DNA of 45,710 bases from JAWPMV01 sp038527215 (GTDB taxonomy: Bacteria > Bacteroidota > Bacteroidia > J057): NCBI GenBank assembly GCA_038527215.1, contig JBCBGC010000058.1, forward strand, positions 1 through 45,710, given 5' to 3'. Shown piece by piece: positions 27,031 to 35,991 of this stretch (the first letter of the stretch is position 1; each line of letters begins with the position of its first letter). The notes under the pieces were generated by a model. The model ran no database searches. It had not been told where the DNA came from and saw only the letters and a list, made by a program, of their open reading frames with translations. A program made the position numbers and the translations under genes.

Positions 27031-28587
27031 ATGCCACAAAGTTGTACCATAAAAGTTCGTCCGGAAGCCTTGTCCGATCCTGCCTTCCCCCAACGCTGGA
27101 TCAGTCGGCAGTTAAAGGTGCATCCTAACCGGATCTCTGGCGTGAAATTGGAAAAAAGGTCCATTGACGCCCGGAAAAACCCGGTAAAGTTCTTGCTGCG
27201 GTATCAAGTGTGGGTAGATGAAGTTTTTGCGCCGGAAGAAAAGCCTGCCTTTGACTGGCCCCATGTAGCAGACAAGGCCGAAGTGATCGTGGTGGGCCTG
27301 GGCTCTGCGGGTTTATTCGCAGCCCTGGAACTGATCCGTCAAGGCCTAAAACCCGTGGTAATTGAGCGGGGTAAGCCGGTGCGGGAAAGACGCCGGGACC
27401 TGGCTAAACTCACCCGCGAAGGTATCGTCAACCCCGAAAGCAATTATTGCTTTGGGGAGGGAGGAGCCGGAACCTTTTCCGACGGCAAACTCTACACCCG
27501 CTCCACCAAGCGAGGAGATACCCGCACGGTTTTGGAAACCCTGACTCACTTCGGGGCTACGGAAGAAATCCTCATTGATGCCCATCCTCACATTGGCACC
27601 AATAAGCTTCCGGCCATCATCCAGGCCATGCGGGAACAAATCCTGGCCTCTGGAGGAGAAATACACTTTGAGACCAAGCTTACTGACCTGGAATATAGCA
27701 GCGGGCAATTGAAACGCATTCAGGTTAATGGCGACCAATGGTGGGACGCCCGGGCGATGATTCTGGCTACCGGGCACTCCGCTCGGGATATCTTTGAGAT
27801 CCTTGACCGCCAACGGATTAGCTTTGCTGCGAAATCTTTTGCTTTGGGCGTACGGGTAGAACATCCTCAAGCCCTGATAGATCAGATTCAATACCATGTT
27901 GGTGGGGCCCGTCCGGAAAATCTACCTGCTGCTTCCTACAGCCTGGTCACCCAAGTCGAAAGCAAAGGGGTTTATTCCTTTTGCATGTGTCCCGGCGGTA
28001 TTATATGTCCGGCAGCCACGGCAGAAGGAGAAGTGGTGGTCAATGGATGGTCGCCTTCTAAACGGAATTCTGCCTATGCCAATTCTGGGATGGTGGTAGA
28101 AGTATCTCTGGAGGATTTGCCGAAGGATTTGCAGCATTCTATGGGGGCCATGGCCTACCAAAAAGAGATCGAACAGCGTGCCTTTGTGGCGGGGGGCGGC
28201 AAACAAGTAGCCCCGGCTCAGCGGCTGACAGATTTTCTGGCAGGGAAGGTTTCTCAGGACTTGCCTGACTGTTCTTATCTGCCTGGATTGAATCCGGTAT
28301 CTCTGAAAGAGGTCTTACCTAAACGCATAGGTATGCGTCTGCAACGGGGATTAGCTCATTTTGGCAAAAGACTACGAGGCTATATTTCCGAAGAAGCTGT
28401 GGTGGTGGGAGTAGAATCCCGGACTTCTTCACCCGTGCGGATTCCGCGTGATCAGGAGAGTCTCATGCATCCTGAGGTCGCAGGTTTATTTCCATGTGGA
28501 GAAGGGGCCGGATATGCAGGTGGGATCATGTCGGCTGCTATTGATGGAATCAGGGTGAGCCGGGCGGTAAAATTAATTCTGGAATAG
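27031..28587 (+). CDS. FAD-dependent dehydrogenase (COG2509 family)
   Basis: A 518-residue flavoprotein. Residues 1-80 form the N-terminal domain typical of this family, with DARKNPVKFLLRYQVWVDE. The FAD-binding Rossmann start is VIVVGLGSAGLFAALEL (Gly89, Gly91, Gly94) with Glu112 at the end of the second strand. ESNYCFGEGGAGTFSDGKLYTR (about 134-155) is the diagnostic family line. A second dinucleotide segment ILATGHSARD and a C-terminal FAD-contact GEGAGYAGGIMSAAIDG complete the fold. The substrate of this widespread family is not known. It is a single gene on the + strand with a possible leaderless promoter. Confidence 0.9.
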   Translation: MPQSCTIKVRPEALSDPAFPQRWISRQLKVHPNRISGVKLEKRSIDARKNPVKFLLRYQVWVDEVFAPEEKPAFDWPHVADKAEVIVVGLGSAGLFAALELIRQGLKPVVIERGKPVRERRRDLAKLTREGIVNPESNYCFGEGGAGTFSDGKLYTRSTKRGDTRTVLETLTHFGATEEILIDAHPHIGTNKLPAIIQAMREQILASGGEIHFETKLTDLEYSSGQLKRIQVNGDQWWDARAMILATGHSARDIFEILDRQRISFAAKSFALGVRVEHPQALIDQIQYHVGGARPENLPAASYSLVTQVESKGVYSFCMCPGGIICPAATAEGEVVVNGWSPSKRNSAYANSGMVVEVSLEDLPKDLQHSMGAMAYQKEIEQRAFVAGGGKQVAPAQRLTDFLAGKVSQDLPDCSYLPGLNPVSLKEVLPKRIGMRLQRGLAHFGKRLRGYISEEAVVVGVESRTSSPVRIPRDQESLMHPEVAGLFPCGEGAGYAGGIMSAAIDGIRVSRAVKLILE

Positions 28588-28705
28588 AAGGCTAAATAAA
28601 TAAGTAACCGATCAATGCCTTGCTTCTATGGTGGGAATCATGGCAACTGACCGGTTACCGGCGTATTTCACGACTATCGTCCAAGTAAATCCAAATTCAG
28701 AGGCC

Positions 28706-28984
28706 TTATTTGGCCATTGCTTTTCTAATCATTCCGATTACCGCCATTACTACCCCTCCTCCAACGCCGCCTCCTGCGACACTGCCAAGGATGCCCATCA
28801 AGTCCAAACCGCTTCCAAAATCCATCCCAGCAAAATTCAGGATACCGGCTCCCAGCCCTCCGCCCAGAATACCGGCCAAAGAATTTCCGAGGGTTCCCAG
28901 AGATAAGTTTTTCATGAGGGAACCTACCAGGTTTCCCCCCAGGGCTCCACTCGCCAATTGAATGATCAAAGGAAGAAATTCCAT
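28706..28984 (-). CDS. Glycine-rich small membrane protein
   Basis: A 92-residue hydrophobic protein with Gly-rich runs (SGALGGNLVGSL, GGGLGAGILN, SVAGGGVGGGVVMAVIGMI) and a basic end (RKAMAK). The pattern of small residues at regular spacing resembles glycine-zipper membrane proteins, and similar short proteins are common in Bacteroidota. It has a conserved-looking N-terminus (MEFLPLIIQLASGALGGNLVGSL). It stands alone on the minus strand and converges on the FAD-dehydrogenase gene. The function is unknown. Confidence 0.75.
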   Translation of the reverse strand: MEFLPLIIQLASGALGGNLVGSLMKNLSLGTLGNSLAGILGGGLGAGILNFAGMDFGSGLDLMGILGSVAGGGVGGGVVMAVIGMIRKAMAK

Positions 28985-29334
28985 AGTAATAGTAGGTTAA
29001 GTAGCCGTGTAATCTGCTCCATTTCCGATAAAAGAATGGTGCTTTTTCCCTATGTATATATTTCAAGAAAGAGAGTCTTGCCTCCAAATGCAAGCCATTA
29101 ATTTCCAGATAGAGAGTCTGCTTATCGATACGCTAAAATATGTAAGTGGCTGTTTTTCAGCATCTTGACATGTGGTGTGTGAGGCTCTTTCAGGAAATGA
29201 AAAAATATGGAGGCCAGGAGTATTTTCCATAGTCGATCTTCAATTCAGGGAGGGCTTTGGGAAAAAAGCAGGATTTACTCGCTTTTCATACTGTCCTGAT
29301 GCCTATTTTTCCATGTATCGAAAAAACTACTACT
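28985..29334. other. Intergenic region with no recognised gene
   Basis: 350 bp between the divergent small membrane protein and the DUF1579-like gene. I saw no convincing coding frame and no terminator hairpin. A TATTTTTC at about 29303 matches seven of eight positions of the -7 consensus and could serve the gene at 29335. Confidence 0.4.
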
Positions 29335-29838
29335 ATGACACCCAAAAAGCTACTTTCTGTCATTTTACTTGCATTTACCTTTCCGCTGTTCACGCTGGGG
29401 CAAAGCAGTGTGGAGGAGACGCCTGTCCAAGCCTTTGATTTCTGGCTGGGAGAATGGAACGTGTATAAGTTTGGTACCGATACCCTGGCCGGACTGAGTC
29501 GCATTGAATCGATTCTCGGGGGGACGGCTATTCAGGAACACTATGAAACTGCTACCGGTTATAAAGGGACCAGCCTGAATAAGTACAATCCAGCCTTGAA
29601 GCGCTGGGAGCAGTATTGGATTGATAATGGAGGTACGGTTCTCCATCTCAAAGGAGCGGGGCAAAAGGGTAAAATGGTCATGGGTAATGAACAGACGGTG
29701 CAAGGCCGCTTGGTCAAGAATGAAATAAGCTGGACGCGTCAGGAAGATGGGACGGTCCGCCAAACCTGGCGATTAAGTCAGGATGGAGGAGAGAACTGGA
29801 GCATTCTATTTGATGGTCATTACCGGCCTAAAAAATAG
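29335..29838 (+). CDS. Secreted DUF1579-like protein
   Basis: A 167-residue protein. I chose ATG 29335 since it starts a clean signal peptide (MTPKKLLSVILLAF to TLGQ); the frame stays open upstream to 29257 but adds no signal-like sequence. The mature protein follows the DUF1579-like pattern: FDFWLGEWNVY, SRIESILGGTAIQEHYE, GYKGTSLNKYNPALKRWEQYW, EISWTRQEDGTVRQTWRLS and a closing DGGENWSILFDGHY. These proteins are predicted lipocalin-like beta barrels of the periplasm with no settled function. It ends 3 bp before the converging outer-membrane protein gene. Confidence 0.8.
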   Translation: MTPKKLLSVILLAFTFPLFTLGQSSVEETPVQAFDFWLGEWNVYKFGTDTLAGLSRIESILGGTAIQEHYETATGYKGTSLNKYNPALKRWEQYWIDNGGTVLHLKGAGQKGKMVMGNEQTVQGRLVKNEISWTRQEDGTVRQTWRLSQDGGENWSILFDGHYRPKK

Positions 29839-29841
29839 CCC

Positions 29842-30444
29842 TTAGTCAATCAAATGAAACCGCAGCGAAAGGTGCACATAATTGTGGGCCAGACCAGTCC
29901 TGCCTTGCGCAATGATCGAGACGGGAGAGACATTGGTCGGGACAAAAGAAACCACTGAATAGCCATACCTGATCAAAAAGGAGGTCCTGCGGCTAAAGCG
30001 GTAGCTAACCCCAGCTACAGCCCGGTAATCAATGCGGTTGAGATTTTGGGTTTGATCCAGGTTGAAGTCCCGTGCACTAAGGAGATAGCCAAATACCGGC
30101 CCGATGTGGAACAGTAATTCCTGGGTGGAGTTTCCTAACTCTACTGGCAAGGCCAGTTTTAGCAAAACGGGCACGCTAATATGGGTGGTGCGCAGCACCA
30201 GGAATCCCCCTGCGGCACTACCTAGCTGATCAAAGTTGATTTCCGGTTGCAGAAAGAGTTGCTTGGCCAGGGGATAGTAAACGAAGCCTCCGACCGAAAC
30301 GCCCCCTTGGTTAAAGCCGCCAAATGCGTCTCCGTCAACCTGGCTGATATTGGCCCCAAGGCTAATGCCCCCACCGAAATTCTGTGCTAATAGGCCCTGG
30401 TACATGCCAAGGCAAAGGATCAATGCGAATAGCTTTTTTCTCAT
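29842..30444 (-). CDS. PorT-type outer-membrane beta-barrel protein (PF13568-like)
   Basis: A 200-residue protein with a signal peptide (MRKKLFALILCLG to LLAQ), then alternating strands typical of the small Bacteroidota outer-membrane barrel: FGGGISLGANISQVDGD, GGVSVGGFVYYPLAKQLFLQPEINFDQLG, ISVPVLLKLALP, FHIGPVFGYLL, YRAVAGVSYRF and a last strand HLSLRFHL. It probably sits in the outer membrane. Its role cannot be told from sequence; members are often annotated as porin family or PorT family. It stands alone between a converging gene and the carotenoid pair, 65 bp from cruF. Confidence 0.85.
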   Translation of the reverse strand: MRKKLFALILCLGMYQGLLAQNFGGGISLGANISQVDGDAFGGFNQGGVSVGGFVYYPLAKQLFLQPEINFDQLGSAAGGFLVLRTTHISVPVLLKLALPVELGNSTQELLFHIGPVFGYLLSARDFNLDQTQNLNRIDYRAVAGVSYRFSRRTSFLIRYGYSVVSFVPTNVSPVSIIAQGRTGLAHNYVHLSLRFHLID

Positions 30445-30509
30445 GCCTCAAAATAGAAGATTCCTTGAGAAAAAAACAGGATAAATAAGGCCACTAAATG
30501 CTTTCCTGA

Positions 30510-31157
30510 TTAAAAGGCCATGTCCACCACCAGGAAGGAGAGGAAAAAGCCAATCTGAATCAATAAGACAGGATAGGCCAGAGGGTTGGTTTTTTCCTGG
30601 TGCAAGCGATGGAAACCTAGCTGCATCAAGGCAGCAATAACAAACCAGGCAAAATAATTGAGAAAAGGCGCGACGCCTCCTCGAAAATACCAGAAATCAT
30701 TGCGAGGAGCGGCGGGTTCAATCAACAAGTCCAACCCGACCATAATCAGGGAACCAACGATCACCCGTAACCATAGATTGGAAGAAGTTTTTTGACTGAC
30801 GATCCCAGCAATATAGGCCAGCATGACCCAAAGCATGCCCATCAGTGGAGGAATAGCGGCAACCTTGGGCCCCAGGGCATCTCCATAATAGTATTCTCCA
30901 AAAATAACCCCAGTTTTTACCCCAAGTAGTTCTACCAGATAGCCTCCCCAGAACACGCCAAATACCCATAGACCAAAGGACATATTCCAGATTCGGTGAT
31001 ACCAGGCCAGGGCGGCAACGGTTAGCATTAGGTTCACAGGCACCAGGGACTGGAACAGGGCTTCAGAGCTTTCTAGCTGAAGGCCGATGGCTCCTACCTG
31101 ATGCAGGATAACGAGCACCAAGGTGGTTACTGTAACTGAAGGTTTCTTCCTTTCCAT
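30510..31157 (-). CDS. cruF: Carotenoid 1',2'-hydratase family membrane protein (CruF, DUF422)
   Basis: A 215-residue protein with about seven membrane segments. The family lines are GYLVELLGVKTGVIFGEYYYGDALGPKVAAIPPLMG (about 72-107, split by an acidic Glu/Gly-rich loop) and the DLLIEPAAPRNDFWYF line (about 144-159). CruF adds water to the psi-end of monocyclic carotenoids to give the 1'-hydroxyl group. Its start overlaps the end of the upstream glycosyltransferase by 31 bp, so the two form an operon on the minus strand. This coupling resembles cyanobacterial CruF with CruG, where the second enzyme adds a sugar to the new hydroxyl. The inner membrane is the expected site. Confidence 0.88.
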   Translation of the reverse strand: MERKKPSVTVTTLVLVILHQVGAIGLQLESSEALFQSLVPVNLMLTVAALAWYHRIWNMSFGLWVFGVFWGGYLVELLGVKTGVIFGEYYYGDALGPKVAAIPPLMGMLWVMLAYIAGIVSQKTSSNLWLRVIVGSLIMVGLDLLIEPAAPRNDFWYFRGGVAPFLNYFAWFVIAALMQLGFHRLHQEKTNPLAYPVLLIQIGFFLSFLVVDMAF

Positions 31158-32227
31158 TCGTTTTTACCGCGCCATTTTTTGCGTATCGACTGCCCTCCGA
31201 TCCAGACCAAAATCGCCATTTGCAGCGGGTGCAGGAGGAGATTCCGAAGGATGGGCTGGTCTGCTAAATCACTGATCATCGCTCGTATGCCCAGCATAAG
31301 GGCGATGGAAATATAGCCTGCGTAGGGAGGAAAGGCCGGCCATACCACTACCCAAGCAAAATACATGAAAAATACGTAGACGAGCAAGCCCCAAATCTGA
31401 TTACCAAAGCCCGACAACATATTTTTACTAAAGCCCTCTATCCCTTCTTGAAAATTCTGGTACATCCGGGTATGTACCCAAGCATTCCCGACAAAAGTCA
31501 TTCCCCTTTTACCCGCTTTTTTGAGGGTTTGCATGATAGCAATATCTTCCACTATGACCTGCTTTACTTGCTGGTGCCATTGATGCTGCCGGTAGTCTTC
31601 GGCGCGGAAGCACATAAATTGGCCATTGGCGGCAGCCATAGAGGGAAAGGGGAGCCTGTAAATAAAGGCGAGCGGTAAGAGGGAAAGCAGTAAGTAGTGC
31701 ATGATGGGCACCACGAGCTGTTCTCCACGGGTGATCATGAGCTGATTCGGAAAAAGAGATAGCAAACTGAGTTGCTTTTTCTCCATCTCGGCGATGGTAG
31801 CCTCAATAAAGCCTGGTTTCAACCGATGAATATCAGCATCCAGGAAAAGGAAAAAATCCCCGGTAGCGGCTTGGCCGAGCTGGTGGCAGGCCCAGTTTTT
31901 ACCCAACCAGTCAGCAGGTAGGGGAGCACCTGCCCGGTAGGAAAGTCCCCCTATTTCGGCTTGAGCTTCCTGGATCAGGATCGCTGTCTCATCTTCCGAG
32001 TGGTCATCCAGGATGAGGATTTCCAGATGAGGGTAGGAGAGGGGCTTAAGCTGAGAAAACAAATGAGGGAGGTTATGCGCCTCGTTCCTGGCTGGAATCA
32101 GAATAGAGACCTTGGGGGATCCCTTAAGCTGACCTGCTTGCAGGCGCGGTTGGCTCAGCCAATTCCCAAGACTCACCAGAAAGCGAATGCCCAGAAATGC
32201 CAGTGTAATAATTCCCAGTAGCTGCAT
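31127..32227 (-). CDS. Family 2 glycosyltransferase, CruG-like by context
   Basis: A 366-residue membrane-linked GT-A enzyme. An N-terminal membrane segment (about 1-18) is followed by SILIPARNEAHNLPHL (44-59), LILDDHSEDETA (DDH, about 72-84) and FLFLDADIHRLKPG (about 130-144, the metal-binding DAD motif). The C-terminal third has about three more membrane segments (LLVYVFFMYFAWVVVW, YISIALMLGI, ILVWIGG). It is the first gene of the pair with cruF and overlaps it by 31 bp. From this pairing I infer transfer of a sugar to a hydroxylated carotenoid, but a lipid or polysaccharide acceptor cannot be excluded. Confidence 0.8.
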   Translation of the reverse strand: MQLLGIITLAFLGIRFLVSLGNWLSQPRLQAGQLKGSPKVSILIPARNEAHNLPHLFSQLKPLSYPHLEILILDDHSEDETAILIQEAQAEIGGLSYRAGAPLPADWLGKNWACHQLGQAATGDFFLFLDADIHRLKPGFIEATIAEMEKKQLSLLSLFPNQLMITRGEQLVVPIMHYLLLSLLPLAFIYRLPFPSMAAANGQFMCFRAEDYRQHQWHQQVKQVIVEDIAIMQTLKKAGKRGMTFVGNAWVHTRMYQNFQEGIEGFSKNMLSGFGNQIWGLLVYVFFMYFAWVVVWPAFPPYAGYISIALMLGIRAMISDLADQPILRNLLLHPLQMAILVWIGGQSIRKKWRGKNEWKGRNLQLQ

Positions 32228-32324
32228 GCCGCAAATTAGGAGCTTCGGCTTCAGGAAACAATTTTGCCAGCTCTTGCTCGAGGAAGGGCATGTAAATTGA
32301 CTTTTTTCTTTTGCATTCCCTCCT

Positions 32325-32332
32325 TAGGTTTG
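32325..32332 (+). promoter_or_regulatory. Bacteroidota -7 element next to the beta-helix lipoprotein start
   Basis: TAGGTTTG is an exact TAnnTTTG match and ends 4 bp before the ATG at 32337, the same arrangement as at 27019. A TTG at 32297 lies 25 bp upstream, a little far for the -33 box. Confidence 0.45.
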
Positions 32333-32336
32333 GTCC

Positions 32337-33878
32337 ATGAGAGTAAAGATAATCCTGGGATGGATCGCCCTCTTTATTGTGGTGCTTTCCAGTTGTGAGA
32401 GACCGCTAAACCCGGTAGCAGAGGGGATACTGACCTTCGATCGTGATTCGGTCAACTTTGATTCGGTTTTCACTACCCTGCTTACGCCCAGTGAACGCTT
32501 GATCGTGCACAATGAGCAGAACAAAGACCTGGTCATTTCCCGAGTCTGGCTGGAGCGGGGAGATGCGTCAGAGTTCGACATGATCGTGGATGGCATTCAG
32601 GGAGGAGAAGCCACCGATGTGGTGATTGCCCGCAAGGACAGCATGCACATATTTGTCAACCTGAAATCCAAGGAACAGGATGCCTGGGTGGAGGACTATA
32701 TTTTGTTTGAAATTGGCGACGAGATCCAGCGGGTCTTGGTCAGAGCCCGGGTGGTAGATGCTTATTTTCTCAAGGCGCGGATTAAACTGGAAAATCAATT
32801 TCTAAACCTCGATTCGGGGAGCTTTTTCTTCCGCAGGGATACAGTGTTGACGCCAGAAAAACCCATTATCATGGATGGGCCCATATTCATCCCGGAAGGA
32901 GTAACCGTCACCGTACTTCCTGGAACCGAGATTTTCTTTACTCCTTATAAGTTCACGGTAAGGGACTCTTCGAACGTGCCTACGGTGGGCTTGTATTCCT
33001 GGCTGATCGTAGATGGGACCCTCAAAGCTGAAGGTACCGTCGACCTGCCCATTGAGTTTAAAAGCGTGCGCTTTGATTCGGCAGCCCTGGAGAATCCTGC
33101 CCAATGGCGTGGGCTACGCTTTTTGCCTTCCAGTAAAGACAATATTCTGCGGCACTGTACAGTAAAAAATGCTCAGATCGGCATAGAGGTAGATTCCATT
33201 CCCGTCAATGACCAACCCAAGCTAACAGTCCAATACTGCCAGATTCGGAACATGGGCGTTCATGGAGTGGTAGGTGTCGGAGTGGACGGTAGCGGATCAG
33301 TGGCGGCAGCCCTTCCTTCTATCCTGATGGAAAATACGGTGGTGAATACCTGTAAGCAACATACCGTCCTGACCATCGGGGGAGGCAAATACGACTTCTT
33401 CAATTGTACCTTCGCCAATTTTAACCTGGCCTGGCCGCGCTTCTCCCGACGTAGTCCGCAGATTCGCCTGTCCAACTGGTTCACTTTTGATGGGATCACG
33501 GCAGATATTTATCCCAGCTACACCCGTTTCGTTAATTGCGCAATCTGGGGCTCAGAGGAGGACGAAATTGTCCTGGATACCCTGAATGGAGCGCCCTTTG
33601 ACTTGCTGGTGTTCGACCATAGCTTAGTGCGGGTAAGTCAGGATTACTTCCCAGCGGTAAGTCCGCATTTAAAAGATGCCATCGCCAATGTAGATCCACT
33701 CTTCAATGATTTTACCCTTTGGGACTACCGACCCCTGGAGACCAGTCCCCTGATCAATGCTGGTGTGGATAATCCGCAGGGTTCTTCTGGTTATCTGGAT
33801 GACATTCGCGGGCGCATGGACAGCCTTCGCTATGATGGATTTGACATTGGCGCCTGGGAATACTGGCCTTTGGAGTAA
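32337..33878 (+). CDS. Right-handed beta-helix lipoprotein
   Basis: A 513-residue lipoprotein: the signal peptide ends in VLSSC, giving lipid-modified Cys20. Residues 30-150 are a beta-rich Ig-like part. From about 170 the protein turns into parallel beta-helix coils (IIMDGPIFIPEGVTVTVLPGTEIFF, LIVDGTLKAEGTVDLPIEFKSVRF, LRHCTVKNAQIGIEV, LTVQYCQIRNMGVHGVVG). Residues about 460-510 match the end of choice-of-anchor-Q proteins (ANVDPLFNDF, TSPLINAGVDNPQG, DDIRGR, DIGAWEYWPLE). Such helices often bind or cut polysaccharides, but no catalytic motif is recognised. The gene is divergent from the carotenoid pair. Confidence 0.85.
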   Translation: MRVKIILGWIALFIVVLSSCERPLNPVAEGILTFDRDSVNFDSVFTTLLTPSERLIVHNEQNKDLVISRVWLERGDASEFDMIVDGIQGGEATDVVIARKDSMHIFVNLKSKEQDAWVEDYILFEIGDEIQRVLVRARVVDAYFLKARIKLENQFLNLDSGSFFFRRDTVLTPEKPIIMDGPIFIPEGVTVTVLPGTEIFFTPYKFTVRDSSNVPTVGLYSWLIVDGTLKAEGTVDLPIEFKSVRFDSAALENPAQWRGLRFLPSSKDNILRHCTVKNAQIGIEVDSIPVNDQPKLTVQYCQIRNMGVHGVVGVGVDGSGSVAAALPSILMENTVVNTCKQHTVLTIGGGKYDFFNCTFANFNLAWPRFSRRSPQIRLSNWFTFDGITADIYPSYTRFVNCAIWGSEEDEIVLDTLNGAPFDLLVFDHSLVRVSQDYFPAVSPHLKDAIANVDPLFNDFTLWDYRPLETSPLINAGVDNPQGSSGYLDDIRGRMDSLRYDGFDIGAWEYWPLE

Positions 33879-34064
33879 AAAAGCCCGATACGGAAAATAG
33901 AAGCAAAACCCCGTTTTTCTGCCAATTCTTCAACTTTTGAGGCTATCTGTGGACAATATTTTTTTTTGTCCCGATCCCTTGTTTTTAAGCCTGATTCACT
34001 TAGGTTATTAGAAGGGCATTTAGTTAATTAGGCGCTTGATTTAGACGCTTCTCTGTTGAGAGCT

Positions 34065-34568
34065 ATGGCTCAGAATATGGAAATACGGATTTTCGCTACA
34101 GGCGGAACCTTCGACAAGAACTACGATTACATCCACGGGGAGCTGTTTTTCGAGGAAACCCAGCTACCTGAAATGTTTCGTCTGGGTCGTAATTCAGTGA
34201 AGGTCAACCTCCGTACCCTGATGATGATCGACAGCCTCGATATGACGGCAGAAGATCGGGACCTGATTGTCAGAAATTGCCAGAACTGTCCGGAAGATCG
34301 CATCCTCATTACCCATGGTACGGATACCATGGTGGAAACCGCTAAAATTTTAGCAGAAGCAGACATTCCCAAAACCATTGTCCTCACGGGGGCCATGGTT
34401 CCTTATCGCTTTGGCTCCTCTGATGGCTTTTTCAATCTGGGCAGCGCCCTTGCTTTCGCCCAACTCCTGGATACCGGCGTCTATGTGGTCATGAATGGCC
34501 GGTACTTCGACTGGAACAACGTCCGCAAAAACCGGGAAACCGGATTTTTCGAGGAAAAACAGAAATAA
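34065..34568 (+). CDS. One-domain asparaginase-like protein
   Basis: A 167-residue protein that holds only the N-terminal half of a type I/II L-asparaginase (the full enzyme is about 330 residues). The motifs are IFATGGTFDKNYD (nucleophile-type Thr near residue 13), LITHGTDTMVETA (Thr-Asp pair) and TIVLTGAMVPYRFGSSDGFFNLGSALA. The C-terminal domain that normally completes the active site of the partner subunit is missing; the gene ends with its own stop after TGFFEEKQK and the following sequence belongs to a minus-strand gene. Similar stand-alone domains occur elsewhere. ATG 34065 was preferred to the TTG at 34056; ATG 34077 is also possible. Activity is unproven. Confidence 0.82.
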   Translation: MAQNMEIRIFATGGTFDKNYDYIHGELFFEETQLPEMFRLGRNSVKVNLRTLMMIDSLDMTAEDRDLIVRNCQNCPEDRILITHGTDTMVETAKILAEADIPKTIVLTGAMVPYRFGSSDGFFNLGSALAFAQLLDTGVYVVMNGRYFDWNNVRKNRETGFFEEKQK

Positions 34569-34577
34569 CCCCTATCC

Positions 34578-35909
34578 CTATTCAAAGCGGATGGCCTTGA
34601 CCGGGCTGATGTGATTGATGATAATGGTGGGCAGAAACATAGCCAGCCCACAAATCAGGGTGACCCCGATATTGACCAGAATAAATCTGACCCATACCCA
34701 GGCGACCGGGACAGTTTCGATGAAGTAGGTATCCTGATTGACTTTTAGCCACCCAAATAAGTCCTGCGAAGCCAGTAAACCCAATCCCAAAAGATTCCCC
34801 GCCAGCACCCCAATTAGAATCAGGAAAAAAGCATTGAAGACGAACATGCGTTGAATGCGGTGATTGGCCAGACCCATGGCTTTGAGAATGCCCACCGTAT
34901 AGGTTCGTTCAATGACCAGGATGAGAATCACAGAGGTCATATTGATGATGGCTACGACCATCATGAGGATCAGGATGACCCACACATTCTGATGCTGCAT
35001 ATCCAACCAATCAAAGATTTCAGGAAAAATCCAGGTGATAGGCCGGGCTTTATATTCTGGTGGAGAGGAACGAGCAATGTCAATGTTGGCGTAGTCTAGC
35101 GCCGTAAGGGTATCCTGATGGAGGAAAGGGAAGCTAGAAAAATTCCAATACCACTGATCGCCAGTATCTATATTTTCCAGGTTTACCTCTATGCCCGAAA
35201 TCTGATCATCTTCCCAGCCCCAGATACCGCGCAGGGTTCGAATGTCGCAGATCACAAAACTGTTATCAAATTCTTCCATGCCTGTCTCAAAAATCCCGGC
35301 GATGCGGACGGGTCTTCGTTTGATGGGCATAGGAAAGAACACGAATCGACCCTTGTCCCCCACTTGCAAGTCCAGTTTCCGGGCAATCCGATTGGAGATT
35401 AGGATTTCTCTGGAGACGGTATCTCCATGAAAATCAGGGATGCTTCCTTCTAATAAAGATCCTTCCAGAAAGTCCCATTGGTATTCAGCCTGAACCCCTT
35501 TAAGCAGCACTGCTTCGTAATAGTCACTTGACTGAAGAAGCCCTGCTTTGTGAATATAGGGAGATACCCCTTTGACATTTTCCAACTTTTGAAGATCATT
35601 GACCACCGTGTCAATCCGATATTCAAATTGTCCCCCCCGATCAATGACCAGGGTGTCATAAAGGGAGATCGGCTTTACTTCTACCTTATTGTAACTGCTT
35701 TCGGTATAGTGGGTGACCAGGACGTGTGAACCAAAGCCTACCACCTTATTGCTGATCTCCGTTTCAAAGCCCTGGACAAAGGAGAGGGAAATCTCCATGG
35801 TGGCCACGGCTAGTGCGATACTGATAATAGAAAGCCGCACCACCAGACCGGATACCGCCCGCTGCGTTTGAAAGGTGATACGTCTGGCAAAGAAATACTC
35901 GAAGTTCAA
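34578..35909 (-). CDS. LolC/LolE-type ABC transporter permease
   Basis: A 443-residue inner-membrane protein with the FtsX/LolCE layout: one membrane segment at about 20-42 (LVVRLSIISIALAVATMEISLSF), a large periplasmic MacB-like core (about 45-290, with SHVLVTHY, GVSPYIHKAGLLQ, SREILISNRIARKL), and three C-terminal segments (VWVILILMMVVAIINMTSVILIL; FLILIGVLAGNLLGLGLL; FILVNIGVTLICGLAMFL) closing in ISPVKAIRFE. LolCDE-type complexes release lipoproteins from the inner membrane to the carrier LolA. No ATPase gene is next to it, so LolD must lie elsewhere. In Bacteroidota a single such permease may form homodimers. Confidence 0.88.
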   Translation of the reverse strand: MNFEYFFARRITFQTQRAVSGLVVRLSIISIALAVATMEISLSFVQGFETEISNKVVGFGSHVLVTHYTESSYNKVEVKPISLYDTLVIDRGGQFEYRIDTVVNDLQKLENVKGVSPYIHKAGLLQSSDYYEAVLLKGVQAEYQWDFLEGSLLEGSIPDFHGDTVSREILISNRIARKLDLQVGDKGRFVFFPMPIKRRPVRIAGIFETGMEEFDNSFVICDIRTLRGIWGWEDDQISGIEVNLENIDTGDQWYWNFSSFPFLHQDTLTALDYANIDIARSSPPEYKARPITWIFPEIFDWLDMQHQNVWVILILMMVVAIINMTSVILILVIERTYTVGILKAMGLANHRIQRMFVFNAFFLILIGVLAGNLLGLGLLASQDLFGWLKVNQDTYFIETVPVAWVWVRFILVNIGVTLICGLAMFLPTIIINHISPVKAIRFE

Positions 35910-35991
35910 GTCGTGAGGCTTAAAATGGCGGACTTTTACCTGAATTTCGCCTGTCAGCTTGGTCCTTTTTGGTAACTTGTGGCCGACAAAA

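Noticed and set aside
28587..28700. TAACCG...CGGTTA inverted repeat after the FAD-dehydrogenase gene
   Set aside because: The arms are only 6 bp and the loop is over 40 bp, with no T-run; it is likely chance.
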